Origin: Planctomycetaceae bacterium
Lineage (GTDB): Bacteria > Planctomycetota > Planctomycetia > Planctomycetales > Planctomycetaceae
Length of the DNA: 33,030 nucleotides
Direction: 5' to 3'
Assembly: GCA_015485495.1 (NCBI GenBank)
Contig: WFTL01000128.1
Coordinates: forward strand, 1 to 33,030
Below the pieces are notes generated by a model, which ran no database searches, had not been told where the DNA came from, and saw only the letters and a list, made by a program, of their open reading frames with translations. Numbering within the stretch: position 1 is the first letter of the stretch; each line of letters starts with the position of its first letter. The translations under genes were made by a program, and so were the position numbers. Shown here one piece after another: positions 7,080 through 15,179 of the stretch.

Positions 7080-8333
7080 TCAGGCTGCGGTTCGTTCCGG
7101 TGTGTCGGAAGTAGTGGCCAGAAGGGCCGCGGAGTTCTGCGATTCGCCCGACATGTTCAGCATGGCAGACGTGTCTCCGGCAGGCACGGACGGTTTTCGC
7201 AGCAGGCCGGCGAACCCAGGGGCGGTGGCCGGTGAAGCCGGTGCGGGGCGACTGCGAAACACCCACATCCGGCAGGCGGCATAATTGACGACGGCGGCGA
7301 AGACGGGGCCGAGGCCTGCTGCGGTGATCGGGTGTCGGGAGAAGAACGTGGTCTGTTCGATAAGGCCGACAGAGATGGACCAGCTCACCATCGCTCCGAA
7401 CAGACAGGCGCCGCAGAACTTCAGATACTGCACCAGGCGTCCGGACGTTTCGGTCTGGCGGAAGGTGATCGATCGGTTCAGTTCGTAATTCCAGGTCATG
7501 GCCATCCAGATCGCGGCGGCCCGGGCGATGCGGATTCCGACGCCGGGAGCCAGCAGGGCGAAGCTGAGCATGTCCAGCACCAGACCGCTGATTCCGACGG
7601 CTGTGAATGTGGAGAAACGAACAGCTTCCGGAAAACGAAACGCGTACAGACGGGCCAGGTGCTTCAGGTACAGTCCCTGTTCTTTGAGGCTCAGTTTGCT
7701 TTCGCCGCGGGTCCGGTCCGTGAAATGAATCGGGACTTCGACTATCCGGCTCAGACCGCAGCGGACCATGATTTCCAGGCCGATTTTGTAGCCGCAGGGA
7801 TTGAGTCCGTTCAGATTCGTGAGGTGTCGGCGATGCAGCGAAAAAAATCCGGCCATGGGATCGCGGGCTGTTGTGAGGCCGCGGGCCAGCCAGCCGGCCA
7901 CGCGGGAGTTCAGTCGCCGGAACAGCCCCCAGGATTCATCCAGAGATCCTCCGGGAACATAACGGCTGCCGATGACAAAGTCAGCCTGCTGAGTCTGCAG
8001 CGGTCGGAGCAGTTCCGGGACAGCTTCCGGTGGATGGGACAGATCGGCATCCATCACCACCAGACACTCGCCCTGCGCTTCCTGCAGTCCACGGATGACC
8101 GCAGTGGCCAGTCCGCGTTCGCCGATGCGGGTGATGAGCCGAACGGGAAAGTGTTCGGCCAGTGACCGGCAGATGTCGATGGTGCCGTCCTGACTGTCAT
8201 CGTCGACGATGATCAGTTCTCCCTGGAGGCCTGCTTCCTTCAGAGAGGAAAACAGGCGTTCCGTCAGTTCGGCAAGATTGTCGCGTTCGCGATACGTGGG
8301 AACGACGACAGACACATCAATCGCTGTCTTCAC
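7080..8333 (-). CDS. Polyprenyl-phosphate sugar synthase (DPM1-like GT2) fused to a GtrA domain
   Basis: This 417-residue protein has two parts. Residues 1-230 form a GT2 domain of the dolichol-phosphate-mannose-synthase type: V-V-V-P-T-Y-R-E-R-D-N, I-I-V-D-D-D-S-Q-D-G-T, M-D-A-D-L-S-H-P-P and R-T-R-G-E-S-K-L-S. Residues about 245-380 form a GtrA-like domain with four hydrophobic helices. This architecture charges a polyprenyl phosphate with a sugar and probably aids its flipping. I place the start at the GTG at 8333 because GGAGG lies seven bases upstream. The ATG at 8375 would overlap the upstream gene by 59 bases and has no such site. The gene overlaps the ArnT-like gene by 17 bases, so the two are coupled. 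The C-terminal 45 residues are low-complexity. Confidence 0.9.
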   Translation of the reverse strand: MKTAIDVSVVVPTYRERDNLAELTERLFSSLKEAGLQGELIIVDDDSQDGTIDICRSLAEHFPVRLITRIGERGLATAVIRGLQEAQGECLVVMDADLSHPPEAVPELLRPLQTQQADFVIGSRYVPGGSLDESWGLFRRLNSRVAGWLARGLTTARDPMAGFFSLHRRHLTNLNGLNPCGYKIGLEIMVRCGLSRIVEVPIHFTDRTRGESKLSLKEQGLYLKHLARLYAFRFPEAVRFSTFTAVGISGLVLDMLSFALLAPGVGIRIARAAAIWMAMTWNYELNRSITFRQTETSGRLVQYLKFCGACLFGAMVSWSISVGLIEQTTFFSRHPITAAGLGPVFAAVVNYAACRMWVFRSRPAPASPATAPGFAGLLRKPSVPAGDTSAMLNMSGESQNSAALLATTSDTPERTAA

Positions 8334-9999
8334 GGACGGGCCTCCATGCCACCTGAACGAATTCACGAAAATCATCGTGACAGCGGAATATCAGAAACTG
8401 ACCGACTGATTCCGGTCGAACGCGGGAAAATTCGGCCGGCAGACCGGCATCGGTCCCGAGGGCATCTCGGGTGATGGCAACGACGGTTCCCGGTTCGATG
8501 TCCTGTGCACCGGATGCGACCACATCGATCGTCTGGCAGATCAGCGGTCCCTGGCGCAGCCGGGCCCGCTGGTCTGCGGTCAGATAGAACAGAATGGATG
8601 CCGGCTTTTCGCCGATCATGACCAGAGGGGTCGGCAGTTCGTCCTGCTGTCGGACCCACTGAGCCAGTTCGCGCTCTGAATGAGATTCCGCGATGATCTG
8701 GACGGGCCAGGTCATGACAAGAAACGTGAGGCCGCCGATCCAGACGGACAGCGCACTGACGGCCGCCGTGTCGCGTCGCGTGTGGAAGTGGTGCGTGGCC
8801 AGAAGAGACATCACTCCCAGAGCCGCGGCGGTGAACCATGCAGCCGGAGGCCAGGGGACATCGAGAACATATCCGCAGATTCCCAGAACAATCAGCGGAA
8901 CGGCCATTCCGAAACAGCCGGCTGCCATCACGACTCGGGCAAAGGCGGCGGTGCCGGCGGAAGAAAGACGGCCCGTGGAAAAACTGTACCAGCCCAGCGC
9001 CGCCAAAACAGCCACGGCAGGATACAGCGGCAGGGCGTAGGTGGACAGTTTGGAACTGGCGGTACTCAGAAACAGCACACCGCCGATGAACCAGCAGGAC
9101 AGAAACAGCACCTGTCTTTTGACGGACCGGGCGAAATCGGTGCTGCGGAAATGACGCAGAAACGGAAGCAGGTACAGCAGCCACGGAAGTGTGCCGATGG
9201 TCAGGTAGGGCGCGTAGTAATGCCAGGGGCGGTTGGCATGCGGCTGCGTGTCCGTGGCGAATCCCATCAGATGACGTTCGATGAAATAATAGGACAGGTA
9301 TCCGGGAACCCGCGCTTCCATGGCCAGGTACCAGGGAGACGCTGCCAGAGCCCCCAGAAACAAAGCCGTTCCGGTCCGCAGGATCGTGCCGACATTCAAC
9401 TGTCGTGTGAGCGTGAGGAAAGCACACCAGCCGACACCTGTGACGGCCGCCCCGATGAGTCCTTTGGTGAGGAATGCCAGGGCGAAGGCACCGGCGGCAG
9501 CAATCAGCCAGAGGCGGCGGCGGGAACCGGGGGATTCCATTTTCCACAGCGAAAGAAGCAGCAGGTTGGTCCACGGGACCAGAGCGACGTCATGGACGGC
9601 AGCCTGAGCGACAGACAGAGGCATGATCATCGTGAGGGCGATGGAAGTCGCCAGCAGTCCCATGGTGGTGTCGAACAGGACGGCTGCGAGAAGCCCGGTT
9701 GTCAGTCCTCCCAGAATTCCGAACAGCAGTCCCGGAAGACGCACGGCAAATTCGGTCATGCCGAAGCATTTCAGAGACACCATCTGCGCCCAGAAGAACA
9801 GAATCGGTTTGTCTCGGAAGGCTTCTCCGCGGAACGTGGGAACGATCCATTCGTTCTGTTCCAGCATTTCCTGGGAAATGGTGGCGTGCAGACCCTCATC
9901 GGGTTCCAGCAGCGGAGTGGGAAGCGCCAGCGGCCAGATGTAGATCAGGACCGTGCTGATGACAATGCCGACGACAAGATGGCGGCGCGATGACGGCAT
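8317..9999 (-). CDS. ArnT-like membrane glycosyltransferase (GT83/PMT superfamily)
   Basis: This 560-residue polytopic membrane protein has a GT-C fold. After the first helix comes the catalytic loop, L-L-E-P-D-E-G-L-H-A, followed by 'WIVPTFRGEAFRDKPILFFW', a signature of ArnT/PMT-type enzymes. About eleven to thirteen hydrophobic segments follow, then a soluble C-terminal domain from about residue 440. Such enzymes move a sugar from a polyprenyl-phosphate carrier to lipid A or protein on the outer face of the inner membrane. The downstream coupled DPM-GtrA gene would make that carrier-bound sugar. The start at 9999 has a GGAAGGGAG stretch about ten bases upstream. The acceptor is unknown. 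Confidence 0.88.
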   Translation of the reverse strand: MPSSRRHLVVGIVISTVLIYIWPLALPTPLLEPDEGLHATISQEMLEQNEWIVPTFRGEAFRDKPILFFWAQMVSLKCFGMTEFAVRLPGLLFGILGGLTTGLLAAVLFDTTMGLLATSIALTMIMPLSVAQAAVHDVALVPWTNLLLLSLWKMESPGSRRRLWLIAAAGAFALAFLTKGLIGAAVTGVGWCAFLTLTRQLNVGTILRTGTALFLGALAASPWYLAMEARVPGYLSYYFIERHLMGFATDTQPHANRPWHYYAPYLTIGTLPWLLYLLPFLRHFRSTDFARSVKRQVLFLSCWFIGGVLFLSTASSKLSTYALPLYPAVAVLAALGWYSFSTGRLSSAGTAAFARVVMAAGCFGMAVPLIVLGICGYVLDVPWPPAAWFTAAALGVMSLLATHHFHTRRDTAAVSALSVWIGGLTFLVMTWPVQIIAESHSERELAQWVRQQDELPTPLVMIGEKPASILFYLTADQRARLRQGPLICQTIDVVASGAQDIEPGTVVAITRDALGTDAGLPAEFSRVRPESVGQFLIFRCHDDFREFVQVAWRPVREDSD

Positions 10000-10549
10000 A
10001 GTGCGAGGACTCCCTTCCTCAGGCGTTCCAGATGATGTCGTCGGCTTCTGCTGACAGGCCGGTCGACAAAAAACGACGCCGCCCAGCCTAATTCCTGCGG
10101 TATGAGAGCAACATGAATTTGAGGGGTCGGATTCGGAAAGATGCTGAAATCTTACCGCGCCCGGATCGCCGGCGGCAGGCCACTCCTGGTGATTCCTGTC
10201 TGCCTGAATGCAGGAAGCTGCATTTTTCATGCAGGTTTCTGCAGTGTCCGGGCGGCGGGGCTTCAGGGCCGCCTGCTCTCATGCAGTTCTCATTTGTTCC
10301 CGTTACGCTTCTGCTCTGGGAATGTCCGCCCGGAATGGGTTTTGCTGCTGCAGGTCAGGGATCCGGAAACGGGCCTGGATTGCGGCGCGGCGACCCGATG
10401 GCTGCGTCCGTCGGGACGGCCTGTGCGCGGCCGCTGTGGAAGGGCTGCAGCGGTGCTGGCTGCTGCAGGATCGCAGGAATCGGGCTGCGTGGGTGCGACA
10501 ATGCACCCGGTGGGCCAGGAGAACAATGGTGGAATGAACGGAACCGCGC
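10000..10549. other. 550-base divergent intergenic region
   Basis: This gap separates the leftward ArnT-like gene from the rightward response regulator. Open frames cross it on both strands, but their translations are Arg/Ser/Gly/Pro-rich and lack family features or ribosome sites. The notable content is a tandem operator-like repeat at 10208-10243. A six-pair GC hairpin (10251-10256 with 10268-10273) lies just beyond. About 300 bases separate the repeat from the regulator start, which allows for a long leader or an unrecognised small RNA. Confidence 0.5.
10208..10243. promoter_or_regulatory. Paired 15-base operator-like repeats, 21-base period
   Basis: ATGCAGG-NNN-CTGCA occurs at 10208-10222 (NNN = AAG) and again at 10229-10243 (NNN = TTT), separated by TTTTTC. 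Each copy contains the inverted repeat TGCAG-N4-CTGCA. The copies start exactly 21 bases apart, two helical turns, so two dimers would bind the same DNA face. The lack of conservation in the middle three bases, against twelve conserved flanking bases, is typical of protein-binding sites. The binding protein is unknown. The adjacent response regulator is one candidate, and either flanking gene could be the target. Confidence 0.55.
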
Positions 10550-11236
10550 ATGCGAATTCTCGTGGTTGAAGACTACGCTCCGGTACGCACGGCGGTGGCC
10601 GAATCGCTTCGGGAGTGCGGGCATGCTGTGGATGACACGGACAACGGCCAGGACGGTGTCTGGTATGCTGTGAACAACGATTACGATGTGATCATCCTGG
10701 ATCTCATGCTGCCAGGCCTGTCCGGAATGGACGTGTTGAAGCGGGTTCAGGAATCCGGCAGTCAGGCCCGGGTGCTCATGCTGACTGCCCGGGATGCCGT
10801 GGAAGACCGAGTGGCCGGTCTGAATGCCGGCGCCGATGACTATCTGATCAAGCCGTTTGCCATGGAGGAACTGCATGCCCGTGTCGACGTGCTGCTGCGC
10901 CGTCGATACAACCGGCGGAGCAGTGTGATCGAAGTGGGCGACCTGAAAATCGACACGTCGACGCAGACGGTGACGCGATCCGGTATTGAGGTGCCGCTGA
11001 CGAAACGCGAATATGCCCTGCTGGTCTTCCTGGCGTCTCGGGCCGGAGAAGTTGTGTCGCGATCGGAGATCTGGGACCACGTCTATGATTTCACTTCTGA
11101 CGCTCACAGCAACGTCGTCGATGTGTACATTCGTTATCTGCGGAAAAAACTGGAACAGAAGCCCGGATGGACGCGGCTGATTCATACACGCCGTGGATTC
11201 GGATACATCCTGAACGCCGAAAAGTCCGTCGAATGA
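10550..11236 (+). CDS. OmpR/PhoB-family response regulator
   Basis: This 228-residue protein has a complete receiver domain: acidic pocket Glu7/Asp8, phosphoacceptor Asp51 in I-I-L-D-L-M-L-P-G, Thr79 and Lys101. A winged-helix DNA-binding domain follows from about residue 128 ('LTKREYALLVFLASRAGEVV', 'SNVVDVYIRYLRKKLE', 'IHTRRGFGYIL'). All key residues are present, so it should be phosphorylation-competent. It overlaps the histidine kinase start by four bases (ATGA), implying it is phosphorylated by that kinase. The Shine-Dalgarno is weak. Regulators of this family usually bind tandem repeats, which makes the repeats about 300 bases upstream a possible autoregulatory site. Confidence 0.93.
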   Translation: MRILVVEDYAPVRTAVAESLRECGHAVDDTDNGQDGVWYAVNNDYDVIILDLMLPGLSGMDVLKRVQESGSQARVLMLTARDAVEDRVAGLNAGADDYLIKPFAMEELHARVDVLLRRRYNRRSSVIEVGDLKIDTSTQTVTRSGIEVPLTKREYALLVFLASRAGEVVSRSEIWDHVYDFTSDAHSNVVDVYIRYLRKKLEQKPGWTRLIHTRRGFGYILNAEKSVE

Positions 11237-12840
11237 CTGCCGTTCCCTTCCGACGCACCCTGCGCTTCCGGCTGCTGGCGGGCATCACGGTGACCACCGT
11301 TTCCGTGCTGTGCGTCACGCAGCTTCTGCTGTACCTGCTGATCCGTCGGCAGATGGTTGCGGAATTCGATGCGTCTCTGGCCGCCCGCGCGCGGTCTCTG
11401 GCTGTTCTGACTGAACAGACCGGCGATGTCATCGACATGAAGTTTCGTGAACATCCGATGCAGGAGTTCGCCCGCAGCATTCGACCGGAATACTATCAGG
11501 TGACTCATGAGTCGGGGGACATTCTGGCCCGGTCTCGGCAGCTTCGAAACGCGGAACTGCCGGAGCTGAACGGCTGTCTGGTTCTTCCCATGATTCGGTC
11601 CGTGATGCTGCCGGACGGACGCCGCGGCCGTGCAGCAGGCATTCGATTCTGTCCGCGGGTGGACGGCGAAACACTGGACGTTCCGGTGGGGGAACTCGAT
11701 CGCGGCGATGACCAGGCCGATCTGGATACGGTGGATTTCAGTGAGCGGGCGTTTGTGACTCTGGTGGTGGCGCGCGGCACGGAAGATCTGGACAGCTCGC
11801 TGGCCCGCATTCGTTCCCTGCTGATCGGATCCGGGCTGCTGGCCGCCGTGCTCATTCCCGGCGTACTGAGCTGGCTCACCTGGCGGCACATGAAACCCCT
11901 GAAGTCTCTGGCGGAACAGATCGACAGCGTGGGGGCGGCCGGACTGCATCGGCGTTTCGAACTGCCGGATGCTCCGGGCGAACTGGAACCGGTTGTGCTG
12001 CGTCTGAACGAACTCATGGGAGAACTGGAAGAGGCTTTTCGCCGCGAGAAGGAATTTTCTTCCGACGCCGCTCACGAACTGCGCACACCGCTGGCCGGAA
12101 TGCGGGCCACACTGGAGTTCAGTCTGATTCGTCCAAGGAGTCAGGAGGCCTATCGTCGTTCCATCAGAACCTGTCTGCGGATCGTTCAGGACACGGAATC
12201 TGTCATCTCCACACTTCTGGCGCTGGCCCGGATCGACAGCGGACGCGAAGCCGTGGAACCGGGGATGGTGGACGTGACGGCTCTCATCGAGAGACTGCTG
12301 TGTCGGTTTTCTGAACGAATTCGCGAACGGCGCCTGAATGTCCGTGAGGATGTGCCCGCTGGGCTGACGGTCGTGACCGACGGCACGAAGCTGGGGGTCG
12401 TTTTGTCGAATCTTCTGGACAATGCGACGTGCTACGCCGATGTCGGCGGTCATGTGACGGTCTGTGCGAAGATGAACGATGATCGGCTGGTCATCACGGC
12501 TGCCAATTCCGGATGCACGCTGTCGGAACGACAGATGGTTCGGGTGTTCGATCGCTTCTGGCGGGCCGACACATCCAGATCGGCGACCGGCAGCAACAGC
12601 GGACTGGGGCTGGCGCTGTCTCAGCGCATCATTCAGCTTCTGGGCGGAACGATCACTGCGATCTGTGACGAAGGGAATTTCGTTGTGACCATTGTGATTC
12701 CCGCTGAGTGGGTGGATGCGGACGAGAATGAGTGCGGTTTGGAGGGGCACGTTTCGGAACGAACGGATGCGGGCCGGGAAAACGGGGCGGCGTCGGCGGG
12801 CGAGCGGTCTGCTGAACCGGCCGTCGGTGCGTGTGGATAA
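11233..12840 (+). CDS. Sensor histidine kinase (HAMP, HisKA, HATPase)
   Basis: This 535-residue inner-membrane kinase has a first TM helix at about residues 14-37 and a periplasmic sensor region at about 38-192. A second TM helix spans about 194-216 and a HAMP linker about 217-270. The H-box follows (S-D-A-A-H-E-L-R-T-P, phospho-His281). The N-box (L-S-N-L-L-D-N-A), F-box (V-F-D-R-F-W-R-A-D) and G-box (N-S-G-L-G-L-A-L) are all present, so it should be active. The sensor region shows no known ligand motif. The last 40 residues are a Glu/Ala/Gly-rich tail beyond the ATPase fold. The start at 11233 overlaps the regulator stop (ATGA). Confidence 0.93.
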   Translation: MTAVPFRRTLRFRLLAGITVTTVSVLCVTQLLLYLLIRRQMVAEFDASLAARARSLAVLTEQTGDVIDMKFREHPMQEFARSIRPEYYQVTHESGDILARSRQLRNAELPELNGCLVLPMIRSVMLPDGRRGRAAGIRFCPRVDGETLDVPVGELDRGDDQADLDTVDFSERAFVTLVVARGTEDLDSSLARIRSLLIGSGLLAAVLIPGVLSWLTWRHMKPLKSLAEQIDSVGAAGLHRRFELPDAPGELEPVVLRLNELMGELEEAFRREKEFSSDAAHELRTPLAGMRATLEFSLIRPRSQEAYRRSIRTCLRIVQDTESVISTLLALARIDSGREAVEPGMVDVTALIERLLCRFSERIRERRLNVREDVPAGLTVVTDGTKLGVVLSNLLDNATCYADVGGHVTVCAKMNDDRLVITAANSGCTLSERQMVRVFDRFWRADTSRSATGSNSGLGLALSQRIIQLLGGTITAICDEGNFVVTIVIPAEWVDADENECGLEGHVSERTDAGRENGAASAGERSAEPAVGACG

Positions 12841-12865
12841 TCCAGGCAGGACAGGTACAGGCGAA

Positions 12866-13885
12866 ATGGATTTTGCCAGCAGAGTCGGAACAGGTCGTTC
12901 TCGTGCCGGATTCACCATCATCGAAGTGGTGGCGGTGGTTTCTGCCACCACGGTTCTGCTGGCGCTGCTGCTGCCGGCCGTTCAGCAGGTGCGGGAATCG
13001 GTCCGCCGCGTCCAGTGCGGCAATCACCTGCGCCAGATGGGGCTGGCCCTGCATCATTACCTGGACAGCCATGGTGTGTTTCCACCCAGTGAACTGCATG
13101 CGCCGGGAGACAGTGGCTGTGACCTGTGGGAGGTAGCGGTGGAAGACAACCTGTCGCACTGCACCGATTACTGCAGCTGGACCGTGCTGTGTCTGCCGTT
13201 TCTGGATCAGTCGACTCTGGCGGCCGCCTATGACGATGGCCGGGAATGGAGCAGTCGTGCCAATCGGCCGGCGGTGAGCACGCCGCTGGCCGTGTTTCAG
13301 TGTCCGTCTTCGCCGCAGCAGAACCGAAGGGACCCGGTCCATGTGGTCGGAGCCGCCGCGACGGACTACGGGGCCGTTCAGCGAATCGAAAAACGCGTGT
13401 TCACTGATGTGTTTGGTGTCCCGGCGCCGGCTCAGGCCGCTCGAGCCGGTGTTCTGGCCGAATACCGCGCCAACGCGGTTTCATCCGTGACCGACGGCCT
13501 GTCGCACACGATCATGCTGGCCGAAGGAGCCGGGCGTCCGGAGCCCCGTGTTCACAGGCATCCGATGACGTCAGAAGAGTTCGCTGCATGGTCCGATGAT
13601 TCCGTCGTTGAGTCGGGGGATCGGTTCGTGGTGAACCGAGGAACCGGGTGGGCCGATCCGGATTCCGGATTCAGTATCCGCGGAGTTCAGGAAGACGGCG
13701 TGACGCCCTGGGGAGCCTGTTTCATCAATGGCACCAATGTGGGGGAAGTCTGGAGCTTCCATTCCGGCGGGGCGCAGGTGCTGTATGCGGACGGGTCCGT
13801 GCAGTTCCTGTCTGAGGACATCGATGCCTGGACGTTCGTGTCTTTGTGCACGCGGGCCGGCGGTGAAATCACCGATTCGTTCTGA
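12866..13885 (+). CDS. DUF1559 pseudopilin-like protein
   Basis: This 339-residue protein has a type IV prepilin-like N-terminus. A short basic leader ends at Gly15, then F-T-I-I-E-V-V-A-V-V starts a hydrophobic helix ending L-L-L-P-A-V-Q-Q-V-R-E-S. This matches the GFTLIE-type cleavage/methylation motif and the LPAVQ segment of planctomycete DUF1559 proteins. The body has 'NHLRQMGLALHHYLDSHGVFPP', 'WTVLCLPFLDQ' and the closing 'FHSGGAQVLYADGSVQFL', all family hallmarks. Planctomycetes have many copies; their function is not settled. It starts 25 bases after the kinase stop on the same strand, so it is probably co-transcribed with the two-component pair. A frame running up into the kinase tail was rejected because it lacks leader character. 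Confidence 0.9.
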   Translation: MDFASRVGTGRSRAGFTIIEVVAVVSATTVLLALLLPAVQQVRESVRRVQCGNHLRQMGLALHHYLDSHGVFPPSELHAPGDSGCDLWEVAVEDNLSHCTDYCSWTVLCLPFLDQSTLAAAYDDGREWSSRANRPAVSTPLAVFQCPSSPQQNRRDPVHVVGAAATDYGAVQRIEKRVFTDVFGVPAPAQAARAGVLAEYRANAVSSVTDGLSHTIMLAEGAGRPEPRVHRHPMTSEEFAAWSDDSVVESGDRFVVNRGTGWADPDSGFSIRGVQEDGVTPWGACFINGTNVGEVWSFHSGGAQVLYADGSVQFLSEDIDAWTFVSLCTRAGGEITDSF

Positions 13886-13890
13886 GGGGA

Positions 13891-13911
13891 CGCTTCCCGG
13901 TGGCGGAAGCG
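13891..13911. terminator. Hairpin just after the DUF1559 stop, likely terminator
   Basis: CGCTTCC (13891-13897) pairs perfectly with GGAAGCG (13905-13911) across a 7-base loop, six bases beyond the DUF1559 stop. It lies in the 100-base convergent gap with the DUF1207 gene. No T-run follows. Confidence 0.5.
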
Positions 13912-13985
13912 GTCGCCGGCACGGCAGCCGGAAGATGACGTGGCAGGTGCTGCAGAAAGAACGGGCCGGGAGGCACCGGCGGACA

Positions 13986-14963
13986 TCAGTAGTCGAACCA
14001 GACGCCCATGCCGATCTGCCGGTCGGAGCGTCGGAAGAACGAGTACTGGTTCGATGGCCCGTCGTAATACTGCAGTCCGACACGCCAGGTCCGTCCGGAC
14101 CTGGGACCTTTCCACTGCCAGCCGGTCATGGCTGTGAAGCCGGGAGAAAATTCCACTTCCTGACGCATCTGACAGTTGACCGCTGCAAACGGAGCCCCGT
14201 GCAGCGGATTCGTCTGCTGCATGGCGTGTTCGGCTCCGAACTGAAACTGCCACGGCCTGGCACCGCCTTTGGCCGAAAACGCCCACGCGACTTCTCCGTA
14301 ATAACGCAGTTCGGGAGTCGCCTGCACGGACTGGCCCAGAATGAGCGAATCGCGGACGAAGTTCAGTCGCAGAAATCCGGGATTGCTGAGGAGGAATTCG
14401 TCTCCCAGGTGAGAACTGACGTGGAAGTAGCCGAACTTCCAGGCCACGTTGTCCTGCTGGCCGGTCCACAGCAGTCCGAACCGGTAATCCGCTGATTCCA
14501 CGTCGAGCTGCATTTCCGGATTGATGCGCGTCAGGACGGCGCCTTCCAGATCGACCTGCCAGCGGTCCATGTTCAGAAAATCCGTGTCGTTGTCGCGCAG
14601 CAGCCCCACGCGACCGCCCAGAGTGGCGTCCCATCGCCATTCTCCGATCGTCGGATCATACAGGCTGGCCATGGCGAAACGCGGTTCGTGCGGACCGGCA
14701 ATGTACGAACGATACAGCAGTCCGTCCGGAAGCACTTCGAAAGCCGGTTCTGAAGCGGCCGGCTTCAGCTGCGACCGCACGAAATCCGTCGTTCCCGTGG
14801 TGAACAGAGGCCGTTCAGCGGGTTCCGTTTGTGTCGGAAAGGACCAGCCGCCTTCCGGCTGGCTGGTCTGAGCCATCGCCGGGGCGAGAATCGCCGTCAT
14901 CGCCGCCGGGACGATCCATCGAAGAACCGTCGTCATTCGGCCGGATCGCACGTCCATGTGCAC
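13986..14963 (-). CDS. DUF1207 outer-surface protein
   Basis: This 325-residue protein has a signal peptide (hydrophobic 'WIVPAAMTAILAPAMA', cleavage before Q-T-S). The body fits DUF1207: 'LLYRSYIAGPHEPRF', 'WRWDATLGGRVGLLRDND', 'WQVDLEGAVLTRIN', 'ADYRFGLLW', 'FGYFHVSSHLGDEFL' and the closing 'QIGMGVWFDY'. The alternating strand pattern and terminal aromatic residue suggest an outer-membrane beta-barrel, an inference. Three starts are possible: GTG at 14963 with GGAG eight bases upstream, ATG at 14957, and ATG at 14936. I prefer the first on its ribosome site. It lies downstream of the RND pump on the same strand, 216 bases away. Confidence 0.8.
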   Translation of the reverse strand: MHMDVRSGRMTTVLRWIVPAAMTAILAPAMAQTSQPEGGWSFPTQTEPAERPLFTTGTTDFVRSQLKPAASEPAFEVLPDGLLYRSYIAGPHEPRFAMASLYDPTIGEWRWDATLGGRVGLLRDNDTDFLNMDRWQVDLEGAVLTRINPEMQLDVESADYRFGLLWTGQQDNVAWKFGYFHVSSHLGDEFLLSNPGFLRLNFVRDSLILGQSVQATPELRYYGEVAWAFSAKGGARPWQFQFGAEHAMQQTNPLHGAPFAAVNCQMRQEVEFSPGFTAMTGWQWKGPRSGRTWRVGLQYYDGPSNQYSFFRRSDRQIGMGVWFDY

Positions 14964-15059
14964 TCAAAAAACTCCGCAGCACCAGTCTGTCACGGGACAG
15001 AAAACAGAAAAGTCTCGCAAAAACGACATGAGAAAATGATGAGCATGGCTTCCGGCAGG

Positions 15060-15090
15060 CGATTCTGCCCCGTGATTTTTACCAGAATCG
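15060..15090 (-). terminator. Weak hairpin downstream of the RND pump gene
   Basis: CGATTCTG (15060-15067) pairs with CAGAATCG (15083-15090): eight pairs with a 15-base loop. It lies about 90 bases past the RND stop and upstream of DUF1207. The long loop makes it a weak terminator candidate. Confidence 0.25.
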
Positions 15091-15179
15091 GCAGGGGCCG
15101 TGAATTCGGCCTGGTTTCGTGCCGGTGGCTTCTGTTCCCAGTCAGGTCACCTGACGGCCGGATCAGGAAGCGACGGAAA

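Noticed and set aside
10113-10673. Plus-strand frames running from the intergenic gap into the response regulator
   Set aside because: They overlap the regulator in another frame and show no conserved features; the gap is better explained as regulatory.
11182-12951. Minus-strand frame of about 589 codons opposite the histidine kinase
   Set aside because: All kinase boxes are on the plus strand; the antisense product is His/Gln/Arg-rich and family-less.
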